The notes: generated by a model not told the origin, from the sequence alone. Counted from the stretch's first letter, positions 32,970-42,291 are shown. The stretch: 61,627 nt of DNA from Oscillospiraceae bacterium (GCA_012729855.1 JAAYCI010000013.1:1-61627), one strand, 5' to 3'. Translations and numbers: made by a program.

Positions 32970-34178
32970 TTACGCGTTTTGGATGCAGGCGATGCCGGGC
33001 AGCTCCTTGCCTTCCAGGTATTCCAGGCTGGCGCCGCCGCCGGTGGAGATATGGGTCATTTTATCGGCCAGGCCCAGCTGGATGACGGCGGCGGCACTGT
33101 CGCCCCCGCCAATGATGGTGGTGGCGCCCGCGTTTGCCATGGCGGTGGCCACGGCCAGGGTGCCCTTGTTCAGCACCGGGTTTTCAAACACGCCCATGGG
33201 GCCGTTCCACACCACGGTTTTGGCGGTGGCAATGGCGTCGCTGAACAGCTTGCGGGTGTAGGGGCCAATGTCCAGGCCGCGCTTTTCGGGCGGTATCTCG
33301 TTGGCGCCCACGTCATCCACGGTAATGGGCGCGTCTATGGGCTCGGGGAAGCCCTCGCTCACCACGGTGTCGGCCGGCAGCATCAATTTTACGCCTTTTT
33401 CGGCGGCTTTGTCCAGCATTTGGCGGCAGTAGTCCAGCTTTTCGTTGTCCACCAGGCTTTTGCCCACCTCCATGCCCTGGGCTTTCAGGAAGGTATAGGC
33501 CATGCCGCCGCCAATGATCAGCACGTCCACCTTGCCCAAAAGGTTGTCTATCACCGAGAGCTTGTCGGCCACCTTGGCGCCGCCCAGTATGGCCACAAAG
33601 GGCCGCTGGGGGTTGTTCACCGCGTTGCCCAGGTATTCTATCTCCTTGCCCATCAGGTAGCCCACGGCGGTGGTTTTCACATAGTCGGTAACGCCCACGG
33701 TGGAGCAGTGCGCCCGGTGGGCCGAGCCAAAGGCGTCGTCCACATACACGTCGCACAGGCTGGCCAAATCCTGGCTGAAGGCGGGCGCGTTTTTGGTTTC
33801 CTCGGGGCGGAAGCGGGTATTCTGCAGCAGCACCACGTCGCCGTTTTGCATGGCGCTAACCGCGGCGCGGGCGTTGGGGCCCACCACGGTGTCGTCGTCG
33901 GCAAAAGTTACGGGTTTGCCCAGCAGTTCGCCCAGGCGCGCGGCGCAGGGCGCCAGCGAGAACGCGGGGTCGGGCGTTTTGGGCTTGCCCAGGTGGCTGC
34001 ACAGAACGAGCTTCGCGCCTTTTTCAATCAATTTGCGCAGGGTGGGCAGCGCCGCCACAATGCGGTTGTCATCGGTGATTTTGCCATCCTTCATGGGCAC
34101 GTTGAAGTCTACCCGCACCAGCACACGCTTGCCGGTCACGTCAATATCATCTATCGTTTTTTTGCCAAGCTTGTTCAT
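32970..34178 (-). CDS. pgk: Phosphoglycerate kinase
   Basis: A 402-residue glycolytic kinase: [24 protein letters not shown] at the N-terminus, [43 protein letters not shown] and the C-terminal [34 protein letters not shown]. Normal length. First gene of the pgk-(zinc ribbon)-tpiA set; no gap gene is adjacent. Confidence 0.97.
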   Translation of the reverse strand: MNKLGKKTIDDIDVTGKRVLVRVDFNVPMKDGKITDDNRIVAALPTLRKLIEKGAKLVLCSHLGKPKTPDPAFSLAPCAARLGELLGKPVTFADDDTVVGPNARAAVSAMQNGDVVLLQNTRFRPEETKNAPAFSQDLASLCDVYVDDAFGSAHRAHCSTVGVTDYVKTTAVGYLMGKEIEYLGNAVNNPQRPFVAILGGAKVADKLSVIDNLLGKVDVLIIGGGMAYTFLKAQGMEVGKSLVDNEKLDYCRQMLDKAAEKGVKLMLPADTVVSEGFPEPIDAPITVDDVGANEIPPEKRGLDIGPYTRKLFSDAIATAKTVVWNGPMGVFENPVLNKGTLAVATAMANAGATTIIGGGDSAAAVIQLGLADKMTHISTGGGASLEYLEGKELPGIACIQNA

Positions 34179-34253
34179 TGGTGCCGTCCTTTCTTTTGGA
34201 AGAGTATACGTTGCGGCGGCCCGCAGGGGGGGCGCCGGGGGTTGGCTGCTTTC

Positions 34254-34282
34254 AGTATAGCGTGCGGGCCGGGCGGTGGCAA
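34254..34282 (-). promoter_or_regulatory. pgk promoter
   Basis: TTGCCA (34282-34277) and TATACT (34259-34254), 17-bp spacer, minus strand. Confidence 0.7.
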
Positions 34283-34328
34283 TGGGTTTGCCGCCGTACC
34301 GCCTTAATCTTTTGCAAGACAGGCCGGT

Positions 34329-35723
34329 TCAGTCAAAGTCAACGTCCTGCAGCCGCCACAGCGCCAGAATGTAGATTTTCAGCGCCAGCAGCAGGTCCGG
34401 CAGGCAGGCGCCCTCGTTGGCGCCGTGCTCGGGGCCGCAGTAGCTGGGCAGGGGGTTGGCCAAATCGCCCGAGCCGTAGCTAACGCCGCAGGCAAAGTGC
34501 TGGGCATAGGTGCCGCCGCCCATGGTGTAGGGCTTGTCGGTGCGGCCGGTCACCTCGTTGTACACGTTCATCAGCACCTGCACCGGGGGCGAACTGGCCG
34601 GGATGTAGAACGGCTCGCTGATGCGCCCCGGCCGGAAGGCGGCGCCGTGGCGGGCGGCCTCGGCGGCCATGGCCGTTTTCAGCGCGTCGCCCGTGGTGGC
34701 GGTGGGGAAGCGGATGTCCAGGCTTTGGCTCAGGCGGCCGTTTTCAAGGCTGACCACGCCGCCGTTCACCGTCAGCGCGTCGAAAACATCGTCCTGGCAG
34801 GCCACGCCCAGGCCCGCGCCGTCGCTGGCCATGTGGATGCGGCGCATCAACGCAAGGAAGGTGTTTTCGGATTCGCTGCACAGCTGGTTGCCCAGCAGGT
34901 AGTCCACCAGCAGGCCGATGGCGTTCAGCGTGCCCTCCGGCTTGGCCGCGTGGCCGGCAATGCCGGTGGCCGCCAGGCGGGCCTTGCCGTTTTCGCCTGT
35001 TATGGCCACATGGGCGGTGGGCTTCAAGGCGGCGGGGTCGGCGTCTATCAGGCAGGCGGCCTGCCCGGGTATCACGTTGGGGGCCAGCCCGGTGTTGAAT
35101 TCCAAAATACTGCCCTGCAGCGGGCCCGAGACAAACTGGCCGCCAAAGTGGCCCTTTTCGCCGTTGCACACCGGGAAGTCGGTGTCGGGCGAGAAGCAGA
35201 ACAGCGGCTGGGGGTTGTGCTTGAAGTAGTGGGGCAGGTCCTCCATGCCGCTTTCTTCGTTGCAGCCCAGCAGCACCCGCAGGCTGTAGCGCAGTGGTAT
35301 TCCCAACTCTTTCAGGAACCAGGCGGCGTACAGGCACAGCACGCCGGGGCCCTTATCGTCGGCCACGCCGCGGCCAATAAGCCAGTCGCCCCGCTGCCGC
35401 AGCTGGAAGGGGTAGTCGTCCCAGCCGTCGCCCTCGGGTACCACGTCCACATGGGTGATGGTGGCCAGGTGCCCCGCCTGCCGGCCGGGCAGCTCGGCCC
35501 AGCCCACATAGCCGTCGCCGTCGTGGGTTTCCAGGCCCATGCGCCGTGCGATGGACAGCGCTTCGTCCAGCGCCACACGCACGCCGCGGCCAAAGGGCGC
35601 GCCGGGCTCCGGTGGGCCCTGTATGCTGGGAATGGACACCAGCGCGGCAATATCCTCTACGATAGCGTCCTTGTGCAGCGCGATAAACGCGTCGATTTTT
35701 TCTATCAGTTCCGCCTGTGTCAC
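34329..35723 (-). CDS. M20 family dipeptidase (PepV/Sapep type)
   Basis: A 464-residue zinc metallopeptidase. Metal-binding blocks: ITHVDVVPEGDGW (His, Asp), GRGVADDKGPGV, LLGCNEESGMEDLPHYF (catalytic and bridging Glu) and FSPDTDFPVCNGEKG; the last metal ligand lies in CGPEHGANEG. Typical PepV length. It cleaves dipeptides imported by the cell. Monocistronic with its own promoter. Confidence 0.9.
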   Translation of the reverse strand: MTQAELIEKIDAFIALHKDAIVEDIAALVSIPSIQGPPEPGAPFGRGVRVALDEALSIARRMGLETHDGDGYVGWAELPGRQAGHLATITHVDVVPEGDGWDDYPFQLRQRGDWLIGRGVADDKGPGVLCLYAAWFLKELGIPLRYSLRVLLGCNEESGMEDLPHYFKHNPQPLFCFSPDTDFPVCNGEKGHFGGQFVSGPLQGSILEFNTGLAPNVIPGQAACLIDADPAALKPTAHVAITGENGKARLAATGIAGHAAKPEGTLNAIGLLVDYLLGNQLCSESENTFLALMRRIHMASDGAGLGVACQDDVFDALTVNGGVVSLENGRLSQSLDIRFPTATTGDALKTAMAAEAARHGAAFRPGRISEPFYIPASSPPVQVLMNVYNEVTGRTDKPYTMGGGTYAQHFACGVSYGSGDLANPLPSYCGPEHGANEGACLPDLLLALKIYILALWRLQDVDFD

Positions 35724-35763
35724 AGTGGCACCATCCTTTGCATGCTTCTATTAAACCCGAATA

Positions 35764-35793
35764 AGTATAGCATAATTTGGCGTATGGGGGCAA
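35764..35793 (-). promoter_or_regulatory. Dipeptidase gene promoter
   Basis: TTGCCC (35793-35788) and TATACT (35769-35764), 18-bp spacer, minus strand. Confidence 0.6.
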
Positions 35794-35933
35794 ACGATGT
35801 TGCGACTTTTTTGGGCGTGTTTAAGAGTGGCGCCATAACGCAAAGTTAGCTTTTGCTAATATGTGAATATCACCAGTTATACACGGCTAAGCGCCCCAAA
35901 AACAGGCAGCGCAACAAAAGAACCCCCGGCGCC

Positions 35934-35963
35934 TTGCGAAGGGCGAAATTTCTTTGCTATAAT
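35934..35963 (+). promoter_or_regulatory. Na/Pi cotransporter gene promoter (extended -10)
   Basis: TTGCGA (35934-35939), 18-bp spacer ending TGC, and TATAAT (35958-35963). Confidence 0.7.
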
Positions 35964-36068
35964 AAGTACAATATTCAAAGCTGGAAATGCGGCAATACCT
36001 GAGTATCTCACTTACCCTGGGGGAAAGCGGCCAGCGGCAAAAGGCCGGCGCATTGTGGGGAGGCAATC

Positions 36069-37907
36069 ATGACCATATTCGATGTCATTGCGCTGCTGGG
36101 CGGGCTTGCCCTGTTCCTGTATGGCATGACCACCATGGGCAACGGCCTGGAAAAAGCGGCCAGCGGCAAGATGGAAAGTGTGCTGCAGCGCATGACCTCC
36201 TCGCCGCTGAAGGGGGTGCTGCTGGGGGCGGGCATCACCGCGCTCATCCAGTCCTCCTCGGGCACCACCGTCATTGTTATCGGCTTGGTGAACAGCGGCA
36301 TCATGAAGTTTGCCCAGGCGGTGGGCGTGATCATGGGCGCCAATATCGGCACCACCGTTACCGGGCAGATCATCCGCCTGTCAGACATCTCCAGCAGCAA
36401 TGTGTTCCTGCAGATCATGAAGCCCACCACCCTGGCGCCAATAGCCGCCATTGTGGGCATTGTTCTATTCATGTTCTTCAAAAGCGCCAAAAAGCGGAAC
36501 ATTGGCCAGATATTGCTGGGCTTTGGGGTGCTGTTTACCGGCATGCAGGCCATGGAGGTTGCGGTGGCGCCCCTGCGGGAGCTGCCCTGGTTCATCAACC
36601 TTTTCAGCACCCTGGAAAACCCCTTCCTGGGCGTGCTGGCCGGCGCCATGGTTACGGCTGTCATCCAGTCGTCGTCCGCTTCGGTGGGCATTTTGCAGGC
36701 GCTTACCGTTACCGGGGCCATCACCTGGGGCAGCGCTATCCCCATCATTCTGGGGCAGAACATCGGCACCACCGCCACCGGGCTCATCGCCTCGGTGGGG
36801 GCCTCGCGCGCGGCCAAGCGGGTGGCCATAAGCCACCTGTACTTCAACATCATTGGCACCGCGCTTTTCATGGCCGTGCTATACGGCTGGAAAGCCCTGT
36901 TCGGCCTGCCGTTTTGGGACGACGTGATGAACATGGGCGATATTGCCAATTTCCATACCATCTTCAACGTAGTTACCACCCTTGTGTTCATCCCCTTCAA
37001 TAAAGTGCTGGTAAAGCTGAGTGAGTGGACCGTGCGGGAAAAACCGGGCGATGTGCACCCCGAGCTGGAGCCGGTGGTGTTGGACGAGCGCCTGTACGGC
37101 AGCCCGGCCGTGGCCATTGCCCAGGCGCGCAAAGCGGTGGAGCAAATGGCAGACCTTGGCCACATGAACCAGCAGGACGCCATCACGCTGATGATCTCCA
37201 ACAACGAGGAGGGCATCCGCCTGGCCCAGCAGCGGGAAGAGGTAATAGACAAGCTGGATGTGTCCATTACCAACTACCTGGTGCACATGAACGATTTGGA
37301 CCTGAGCGAATACGAGGGCCGCGAGGTGACCACCCTGCTCACCTTTGTTACCGAGTTTGAGCGGATAGGCGACTATGCCATCAACGTGGTGGAGCGCAGC
37401 GGCGAAGTGTACGACAAGGGCGTTACCTTCACCGCCCAGGCCATAGAGGAACTGAAGGTGCTGAACGCGGCGGTGGGCGAGGTGTTCGCGCTGACCATAG
37501 GCGCTTTCACCCAGGACGACCTGGAGGAGGCCGGCCGGGTGGAGCCGCTGGAGGAAACCATAGACCTGATTTGCGAAACCCTGCGCGAGCGCCACATCAT
37601 GCGGCTGAAACGGGGCGAGTGCAACATTGATGCCGGCATCATCTTTTTGGAGGTGCTGACCAACTACGAGCGCATCTCCGACCATTGCTCCAACGTGGCG
37701 GCCCGGCTTATCAGCATAGAGGGTGAGGCGCTGGACCCGCACGCGCTGCGCCGCAGCCTGCACGCCGGCGACGTGCCCCGCTACAACGAGCTGGCCCTGT
37801 ACTACCGCGAGAAATACCACACCCTGCTGTCGGCCGCCGCGCCCGACGACGAGCCCGACCCCGCCCCGCTGCTGTCGGCCGCGCCGGCCGCAGCCGAGGC
37901 TGAATAG
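36069..37907 (+). CDS. Na+/phosphate cotransporter with PhoU-like domain
   Basis: A 612-residue NptA-type protein. The membrane part (1-310) has the inverted-repeat signature twice: ALIQSSSGTTVIVIGLVNSG and AVIQSSSASVGILQALTVTG, plus GANIGTTVTG and GQNIGTTATGLIAS. The C-terminal part (about 350-590) is a PhoU-like helical bundle (EFERIGDYAINVVERSG, NYERISDHCSNVAARLI). It imports phosphate with sodium. GGGGAGG precedes the ATG; a terminator follows. Confidence 0.93.
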   Translation: MTIFDVIALLGGLALFLYGMTTMGNGLEKAASGKMESVLQRMTSSPLKGVLLGAGITALIQSSSGTTVIVIGLVNSGIMKFAQAVGVIMGANIGTTVTGQIIRLSDISSSNVFLQIMKPTTLAPIAAIVGIVLFMFFKSAKKRNIGQILLGFGVLFTGMQAMEVAVAPLRELPWFINLFSTLENPFLGVLAGAMVTAVIQSSSASVGILQALTVTGAITWGSAIPIILGQNIGTTATGLIASVGASRAAKRVAISHLYFNIIGTALFMAVLYGWKALFGLPFWDDVMNMGDIANFHTIFNVVTTLVFIPFNKVLVKLSEWTVREKPGDVHPELEPVVLDERLYGSPAVAIAQARKAVEQMADLGHMNQQDAITLMISNNEEGIRLAQQREEVIDKLDVSITNYLVHMNDLDLSEYEGREVTTLLTFVTEFERIGDYAINVVERSGEVYDKGVTFTAQAIEELKVLNAAVGEVFALTIGAFTQDDLEEAGRVEPLEETIDLICETLRERHIMRLKRGECNIDAGIIFLEVLTNYERISDHCSNVAARLISIEGEALDPHALRRSLHAGDVPRYNELALYYREKYHTLLSAAAPDDEPDPAPLLSAAPAAAEAE

Positions 37908-37960
37908 CCGCCGGCCGGAAATAAAATGCGCGGCCCACACGTTGTATCATACAGATGCCA

Positions 37961-37990
37961 TCAGCCACCCATTGCGGGTGGCTGATTTTT
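37961..37990 (+). terminator. Na/Pi cotransporter gene terminator
   Basis: TCAGCCACCC (37961-37970) pairs with GGGTGGCTGA (37976-37985), followed by TTTTTAT. Confidence 0.9.
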
Positions 37991-38112
37991 ATACGCAGAA
38001 CCCGCATTCAGCGCCAAGGCGGCATCCCGCGCGTTGAATCTGGGTTTCCGGGAAATAATCAGGGCGCCGTTTGAAGAAAACGGCCCGGCTGCCTCGTACC
38101 GTGGGTGTGGGG

Positions 38113-38146
38113 CAGGCGGGGCGGCAGGGATTTGCCGCCCCGCCTG
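38113..38146 (+). promoter_or_regulatory. Leader hairpin of the sigma-factor operon
   Basis: Perfect 14-bp arms CAGGCGGGGCGGCA (38113-38126 and complement 38133-38146) with a 6-nt loop, 23 nt before the sigma-factor ATG. No U-tract. It may limit ribosome access or stabilise the mRNA. Confidence 0.6.
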
Positions 38147-38169
38147 GGGGAAGGTGGTGGCAGCGGTGT

Positions 38170-38691
38170 ATGAATGACAGGCAATTTGGCCAATTGGTAG
38201 ACCAATACGAAAAGCTGGTGTACACCATCTGCTACCAGTTTACCCGGAACCACCACACCGCGCAGGACCTGGCCCAGGAGACGTTCCTCTCCGCCCACAC
38301 CCACCGTGCGGCCTGCCCGGCCGGCAACGAAAAACCCTGGCTGGCCCGCATTGCCACCAACAAGGCGAAGGACTTTTTAAAAAGCGCCTATAACCGCCGG
38401 GTGCAGGCCGCCGACGACACCACCCTGCCCGAGACCGCCAACGTGCTGTACATCCGGCAGGCGCTGCCGGAGGACCTGACCATCAGCGATGACGAGACCG
38501 CGCGCATCGCGGGGGACATCCGGGCGCTGAAAGAGCCGTACCACCAAGTAGCAGTGCTCTACTTTTTAGAGGAGCAAACGGTGGAGGAGATTGCCCACCG
38601 GCTGGAGCGGCCACCCAAAACGGTACACACCCAGCTGTGGCGCGCCCGCCGCATGCTGCAGCAGAAACTGAAAGGAGGTGGGCCCGAATGA
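38170..38691 (+). CDS. ECF-type RNA polymerase sigma factor
   Basis: A 173-residue sigma-70 family protein with region 2 (FGQLVDQYEKLVYTICYQFTRNHHTAQDLAQETFLSAHTH, WLARIATNKAKDFLKS) and region 4 (EPYHQVAVLYFLEEQTVEEIAHRLERPPKTVHTQLWRARRMLQQKL). The ATG at 38170 has only a weak GAAGGTGG before it; the longer frame to 38071 has no start signal. Its stop overlaps the anti-sigma start by ATGA. It should be released by the anti-sigma factor in response to an envelope signal. Confidence 0.92.
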   Translation: MNDRQFGQLVDQYEKLVYTICYQFTRNHHTAQDLAQETFLSAHTHRAACPAGNEKPWLARIATNKAKDFLKSAYNRRVQAADDTTLPETANVLYIRQALPEDLTISDDETARIAGDIRALKEPYHQVAVLYFLEEQTVEEIAHRLERPPKTVHTQLWRARRMLQQKLKGGGPE

Positions 38692-39356
38692 CACTTTTTA
38701 AAGAAGACGGACATTTGACCGATTTGGGCCTGCGTTCCGTCATAGAGGGCGGCCTGGACGAGCTGCAAAGCCTGGAGGCCAGCGAGCACCTGGCGTTTTG
38801 CGACGCCTGCCTGCTGCGCTACACCGCCCTGCTGGATAACACACCGCTGCTGGCCCCCGAAACCCCGCTGAAAGACCCGGTGATGCGGCGCATACGCCGC
38901 CGCGGCGCGCGCATGGTATTGACACGCTATGGCACCGTGGCCGCCGCGGCCGTGCTGGCCGTAACCATGTGGATGGTGGGCACGCTGGTGCTACCCGGCG
39001 TGGGCAGGCTGCAGGAAGAGCCGGCGCCGCAGGCCCAAACAGCGCCGGCGGCCCAGCCCGATACCACCGGGGAAGACGGCGGCTTTGGCAGCCGCATCGG
39101 CGCGGCGGTGGGCAATATATGGCAGGGCATTACCAGCTTTTTTGTGGGCGAGCCCGGCCAGCCCACTGTACCGGAACCCGCCGCGCAGCAGCCGGACGAT
39201 GCGCCGCCCCAGCCCACCGCGCCCGAGCCGGCGCCAGCGCCAAAGCCGTCCACCAGCCAGCAGCCCGTACAGCAGCAAACCCGCCGGCAGCGGGACGCGC
39301 TGTTTGGCCAGCTGAAGCCCGGCGGCATAGATGACGACAACGCCAAAGCAGCGTAA
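38688..39356 (+). CDS. Membrane anti-sigma factor with HxxxCxxC zinc motif
   Basis: A 222-residue protein. The N-terminal anti-sigma part has the zinc motif HLAFCDAC (about residues 32-39), one membrane helix lies at about 85-105 (YGTVAAAAVLAVTMWMVGTLVL), and the external part is Pro/Gln/Ala-rich. Position right after the ECF gene with ATGA overlap makes the partner assignment strong. Its last codons and stop fall inside the first unit of a 16-bp tandem repeat. Confidence 0.85.
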   Translation: MTLFKEDGHLTDLGLRSVIEGGLDELQSLEASEHLAFCDACLLRYTALLDNTPLLAPETPLKDPVMRRIRRRGARMVLTRYGTVAAAAVLAVTMWMVGTLVLPGVGRLQEEPAPQAQTAPAAQPDTTGEDGGFGSRIGAAVGNIWQGITSFFVGEPGQPTVPEPAAQQPDDAPPQPTAPEPAPAPKPSTSQQPVQQQTRRQRDALFGQLKPGGIDDDNAKAA

Positions 39357-39467
39357 CGCCAAAGCGGCGTAACGCCAAAGCGGCGTAACGCCAAAATGGC
39401 GTAACGCCAAAATGGCGTAACGCCAAAATGGCGTAACGCCAAAATGGCGTAACACCAAAGAGCGTGG
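39340..39467. repeat. 16-bp tandem repeat at the anti-sigma gene end
   Basis: About eight head-to-tail 16-bp units (ACGCCAAAATGGCGTA and the variant ACGCCAAAGCGGCGTA). Units are near-perfect up to 39451; the last is degenerate. Each unit is itself an inverted repeat (ACGCCA/TGGCGT), so a transcript could form a string of small hairpins. No spacers, so not CRISPR. Confidence 0.95.
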
Positions 39468-39544
39468 CGTGATGAGAAAGCTTTTGGATAAAACACAGCA
39501 GAACCAAACAGCCACCGGCTGAACCGCAAACAGGAGGAAAAGTA

Positions 39545-40087
39545 ATGAAAAAGAATGGATTTTTGACCTTTATCTGCGCCCTGGTGCCCGGCTTTGGCCA
39601 GATGTACCAGGGCTATATGCGGCGGGGCGTCTCGCTGGCGTTCTGGTTTTGCGCCGTTATAGCGGTGGCCGCGCTGGCACGGCTGGAGTTTTTGCTGATA
39701 CTGCTGCCGGTGGTTTGGGCCTACAGCTTCTTCGACAGCTTCAACATCCGCAACCTGTCGCCCGAGCAGCGGGCCGCGTTTGGGGATAATACTATCCCGG
39801 CCGGCGGCTGGGTGCGGCAGGGCGCTGCGGGCCGGCAGCGGGGCATCAAGGTGCTGGGCTGGGTGCTCATTGTGGTGGGTGCGCTGGTGCTGTACAACAC
39901 CTTTTACGACACCTTCTACTGGGACGTTTACCAAACCTTCCCGCAAGTGGCCGTTTGGCTTAGCCGCATACCGGCGCTGCTGATTGGCGCGGCGGTGGTG
40001 GTGGTGGGGATACTGGCACTGCGCGGCAAGCGCACCCCGCCGCCCGAGGACGACATACAGGATTTTAAAGGAGGGGACAAACCATGA
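39545..40087 (+). CDS. TM2-like four-helix membrane protein
   Basis: A 180-residue membrane protein. The N-terminus (FLTFICALVPGFGQMYQGYMRRGVSLAFWF) matches the TM2-domain pattern, then helices at about 40-60, 100-118 and 138-160, and a charged tail (PPPEDDIQDFKGGDKP). AGGAGG before the ATG. It continues the sigma/anti-sigma transcript after the tandem repeat and overlaps the next gene by ATGA. Confidence 0.75.
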   Translation: MKKNGFLTFICALVPGFGQMYQGYMRRGVSLAFWFCAVIAVAALARLEFLLILLPVVWAYSFFDSFNIRNLSPEQRAAFGDNTIPAGGWVRQGAAGRQRGIKVLGWVLIVVGALVLYNTFYDTFYWDVYQTFPQVAVWLSRIPALLIGAAVVVVGILALRGKRTPPPEDDIQDFKGGDKP

Positions 40088-40263
40088 CCAATAGTATCCA
40101 TCATCTGGGGCGGCAGGAGGTCGTTCAGGAGCAAAGCCGCATGGCCATCATCAAAGACAAAATACGCTTTTCCTTTTTAAGCCGCGTGCTGGCGGTGGCG
40201 GCCTGCGCCGGCGGCATGCTGCTGGTGATGTGCATGGTGCGCAAAAACAGGAGGGCAGCATGA
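40084..40263 (+). CDS. Small single-pass membrane protein
   Basis: A 59-residue protein reading MTNSIHHLGRQEVVQEQ at its start, with one membrane helix (about 34-52, VLAVAACAGGMLLVMCMV) and a basic end KNRRAA. AAGGAGGGG lies 7 nt before the ATG, and ATGA overlaps on both sides tie it to its neighbours, which supports it as a real gene. Function unknown. Confidence 0.7.
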   Translation: MTNSIHHLGRQEVVQEQSRMAIIKDKIRFSFLSRVLAVAACAGGMLLVMCMVRKNRRAA

Positions 40264-41189
40264 TGAACAACCCGGCCCCCGGCCAAGCCGGCGGCATGAT
40301 AGCAGCCTCCCTGCCGGCAGCCCGGCAGCCCTACCAGCCGCCGCCCGGCACCTATCCTTCGCAGCACAGCCCGCCGGTGGTGCCCGATTTTTCAGGCGGC
40401 GCGCCGCCGCCCGACAGCACAAAACGGGGCCGCCGGGTAGGCACCTTCACCATGGCCATCAGCCTCATCGCCGTGGGCGTGCTGCTCATTTTAAGCATCT
40501 TCCTGCCGCAGCTGGATATCATCGCGGTTGCCCGCTACGCGCCGGTGGTGCTGATACTGCTGGGGGTGGAGCTGCTGGTGTCCCACCTGCTGCACAAGCG
40601 GGAGAAGCTGCGCTTCGACGGCCTGAGCGTGTTCATCAGCCTGCTGCTGATAGCCGCCAGCCTGACGGCCGCCGTGGTGCCGCAGATTGTGCAGCGACGG
40701 CTGGAGATACCGCGTATCAACGCCCGGCTGGTGGCCCAGCTGGAGGCCGAGAGCAGCGCCGCGCTGCAGGCCGCCGGCCTGCCGCCCCACCTGGCCGAGT
40801 GGTATGTGAACGTGGACTACGGCCCGGCAGGTGACGACCTGACGCCCAAAACCCTGACAGATGTGCAGTATGTGCAGTTTCGCCTCTCACTGGAGGGCGA
40901 CTACGCCACAGCCGAGGCCTTTGCCGACGACTGCCGCCGCGCGCTGGAGGCCGTGCTGCCGCTGGTGTCCCACATCGACTACGCCACCTTCCAAAGCGGC
41001 ATCACCCACAACTGGCCGTACGACTACCACGGCGACACCTTTTACCAGCTGTGGCTGGACGACCGCGCCGCCGTGGATAACTACGAGACCCGGCTGTACG
41101 ACTTTGTGACGACCAGCCGGTGGTCGGCGGCAGAAAACAGCTACACAGGCGAATGGGTGATGGAGCCGGTTTACGACGACCCCGCCTGA
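40260..41189 (+). CDS. Membrane protein of the sigma-factor operon, unknown function
   Basis: A 309-residue protein with a Pro-rich cytoplasmic N-terminus (1-60), three hydrophobic helices (about 65-85, 92-110, 123-145; GTFTMAISLIAVGVLLILSIFLP, APVVLILLGVELLVSHLL, DGLSVFISLLLIAASLTAAVVP) and an external domain of 150 residues without a recognised motif. The first helices recall LiaF/DUF5668-type membrane modules of envelope-stress systems; that is a weak resemblance. The frame extends upstream to 40230, but ATG 40260 follows AGGAGG and overlaps the previous stop. Confidence 0.65.
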   Translation: MMNNPAPGQAGGMIAASLPAARQPYQPPPGTYPSQHSPPVVPDFSGGAPPPDSTKRGRRVGTFTMAISLIAVGVLLILSIFLPQLDIIAVARYAPVVLILLGVELLVSHLLHKREKLRFDGLSVFISLLLIAASLTAAVVPQIVQRRLEIPRINARLVAQLEAESSAALQAAGLPPHLAEWYVNVDYGPAGDDLTPKTLTDVQYVQFRLSLEGDYATAEAFADDCRRALEAVLPLVSHIDYATFQSGITHNWPYDYHGDTFYQLWLDDRAAVDNYETRLYDFVTTSRWSAAENSYTGEWVMEPVYDDPA

Positions 41190-41280
41190 TGCCGCTTGTG
41201 GGCAAAGCAAACCGTTTTGCGGTGCATGGGCCGCTTGCAGGGCCCCACAGCCCCCACGCGCGCCGCCCGGCGCCGCCGGA

Positions 41281-41311
41281 ACAAAACCCACCCCGCCGGG
41301 GTGGGTTTTGT
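41281..41311 (+). terminator. Sigma-factor operon terminator
   Basis: Perfect 14-bp arms ACAAAACCCACCCC and complement (41281-41294, 41298-41311), with TTTTGTGTTGT at the end. Confidence 0.85.
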
Positions 41312-41345
41312 GTTGTGGCGCGCTGCCCGCCAGGCGTGCCTTTTC

Positions 41346-41374
41346 TTCACTTCGGCGGCGGTTTATGGTATACT
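41346..41374 (+). promoter_or_regulatory. 3D-domain protein gene promoter
   Basis: TTCACT (41346-41351) and TATACT (41369-41374), 17-bp spacer. Confidence 0.5.
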
Positions 41375-41424
41375 AACCCTGCTTACGCGCCATTTCAGCG
41401 CCACACAGGGAAGGGGGAGACGCC

Positions 41425-42156
41425 GTGCGCGCCGTTGCCGGCAAAAGCACCGCTGCCAAGGCGGGCATCTACCTGCTGTCTGTCCTCGCGGTGATGGCCT
41501 GTTTTTATTTTATGCATGTCACCCACCTGTTCCGGGTGTCGGCCGCGCAGCCGTCTGCCGCCGCCCTGGCGCTGCCCGCCTCTGTGGTGGCTGCTGCTCC
41601 GGCGGATTTCAGCGCGGTGCCTGCCCACCCCGAGGCGCTGGCCGAGCCGCAGCCCGACAGGGCGCCCCGGCCGCTGGAGCGCTATTCCGGCCCCATAGAG
41701 CTGCCGGCCAACGTGGGCCTGCCCAACCTGGTGCCCGGCCTGATGGCGGCCGACGTATCGCCCGTGGCAGCCGGCGCGCTGCAGGCCGAGGTGGAGCGCA
41801 TCGCGGCGCTGGGGGTAGAATTCCCCCAGCAGTTTGAGGCCAAATACCTGGGCGTTTACCACAACACCGCCTATTGCTGCGAGGTATACCCCCACATCTG
41901 CGGGGGCAACGGCGTCACGGCGTCGGGCACGGTGCCCACCCCGGGCCTTACCGCGGCAGCCGACTGGAACCTGCTGCCGCCGGGCACCTGGCTGTATATC
42001 CGCGACGTGGGCATCCGCCGGGTGGAGGACAGCGGCAGCGCCGTGAAGAACCAGCATCTGGACATCGCCGTGGCCACCCACGCCGGCGCGCTGTCGTGGT
42101 ACGGCTTTGGCGCGCACGACGTATGGGTGCTGGCCCCGGCGGCTGCCGGCGAATAA
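41425..42156 (+). CDS. 3D (Asp-Asp-Asp) domain exported cell-wall protein
   Basis: A 243-residue protein with an N-terminal membrane anchor (about 13-31), an Ala/Pro-rich linker, and a C-terminal 3D/double-psi beta-barrel domain (about 140-240): GVYHNTAYCCEVYPHICGG, VTASGTVPTPGLTAAADWNLLPPGTWLYIRDVG, VEDSGSAVKNQHLDIAVATH. The three acidic positions of the family (D in AAADW, VEDSG, LDIAV) are present. Relatives (YuiC, YocH, Rpf-like) cleave peptidoglycan glycan strands. Start is GTG after GGGGGAG. Confidence 0.85.
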   Translation: MRAVAGKSTAAKAGIYLLSVLAVMACFYFMHVTHLFRVSAAQPSAAALALPASVVAAAPADFSAVPAHPEALAEPQPDRAPRPLERYSGPIELPANVGLPNLVPGLMAADVSPVAAGALQAEVERIAALGVEFPQQFEAKYLGVYHNTAYCCEVYPHICGGNGVTASGTVPTPGLTAAADWNLLPPGTWLYIRDVGIRRVEDSGSAVKNQHLDIAVATHAGALSWYGFGAHDVWVLAPAAAGE

Positions 42157-42291
42157 CCTGTGGCTATTTGAAAATTGGGCATGGTAATTGCACCCAATGT
42201 GTATTATAATAAGGGGCAGATGTGACAGCGCTTAACAATTAAGATGACAATTAGATGGCAGAGATACGCCAAATGTGGAGGAGGAACAACG

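Noticed and set aside
39340-39467. CRISPR array
   Set aside because: The 16-bp units are directly adjacent without spacers and no cas gene is present.
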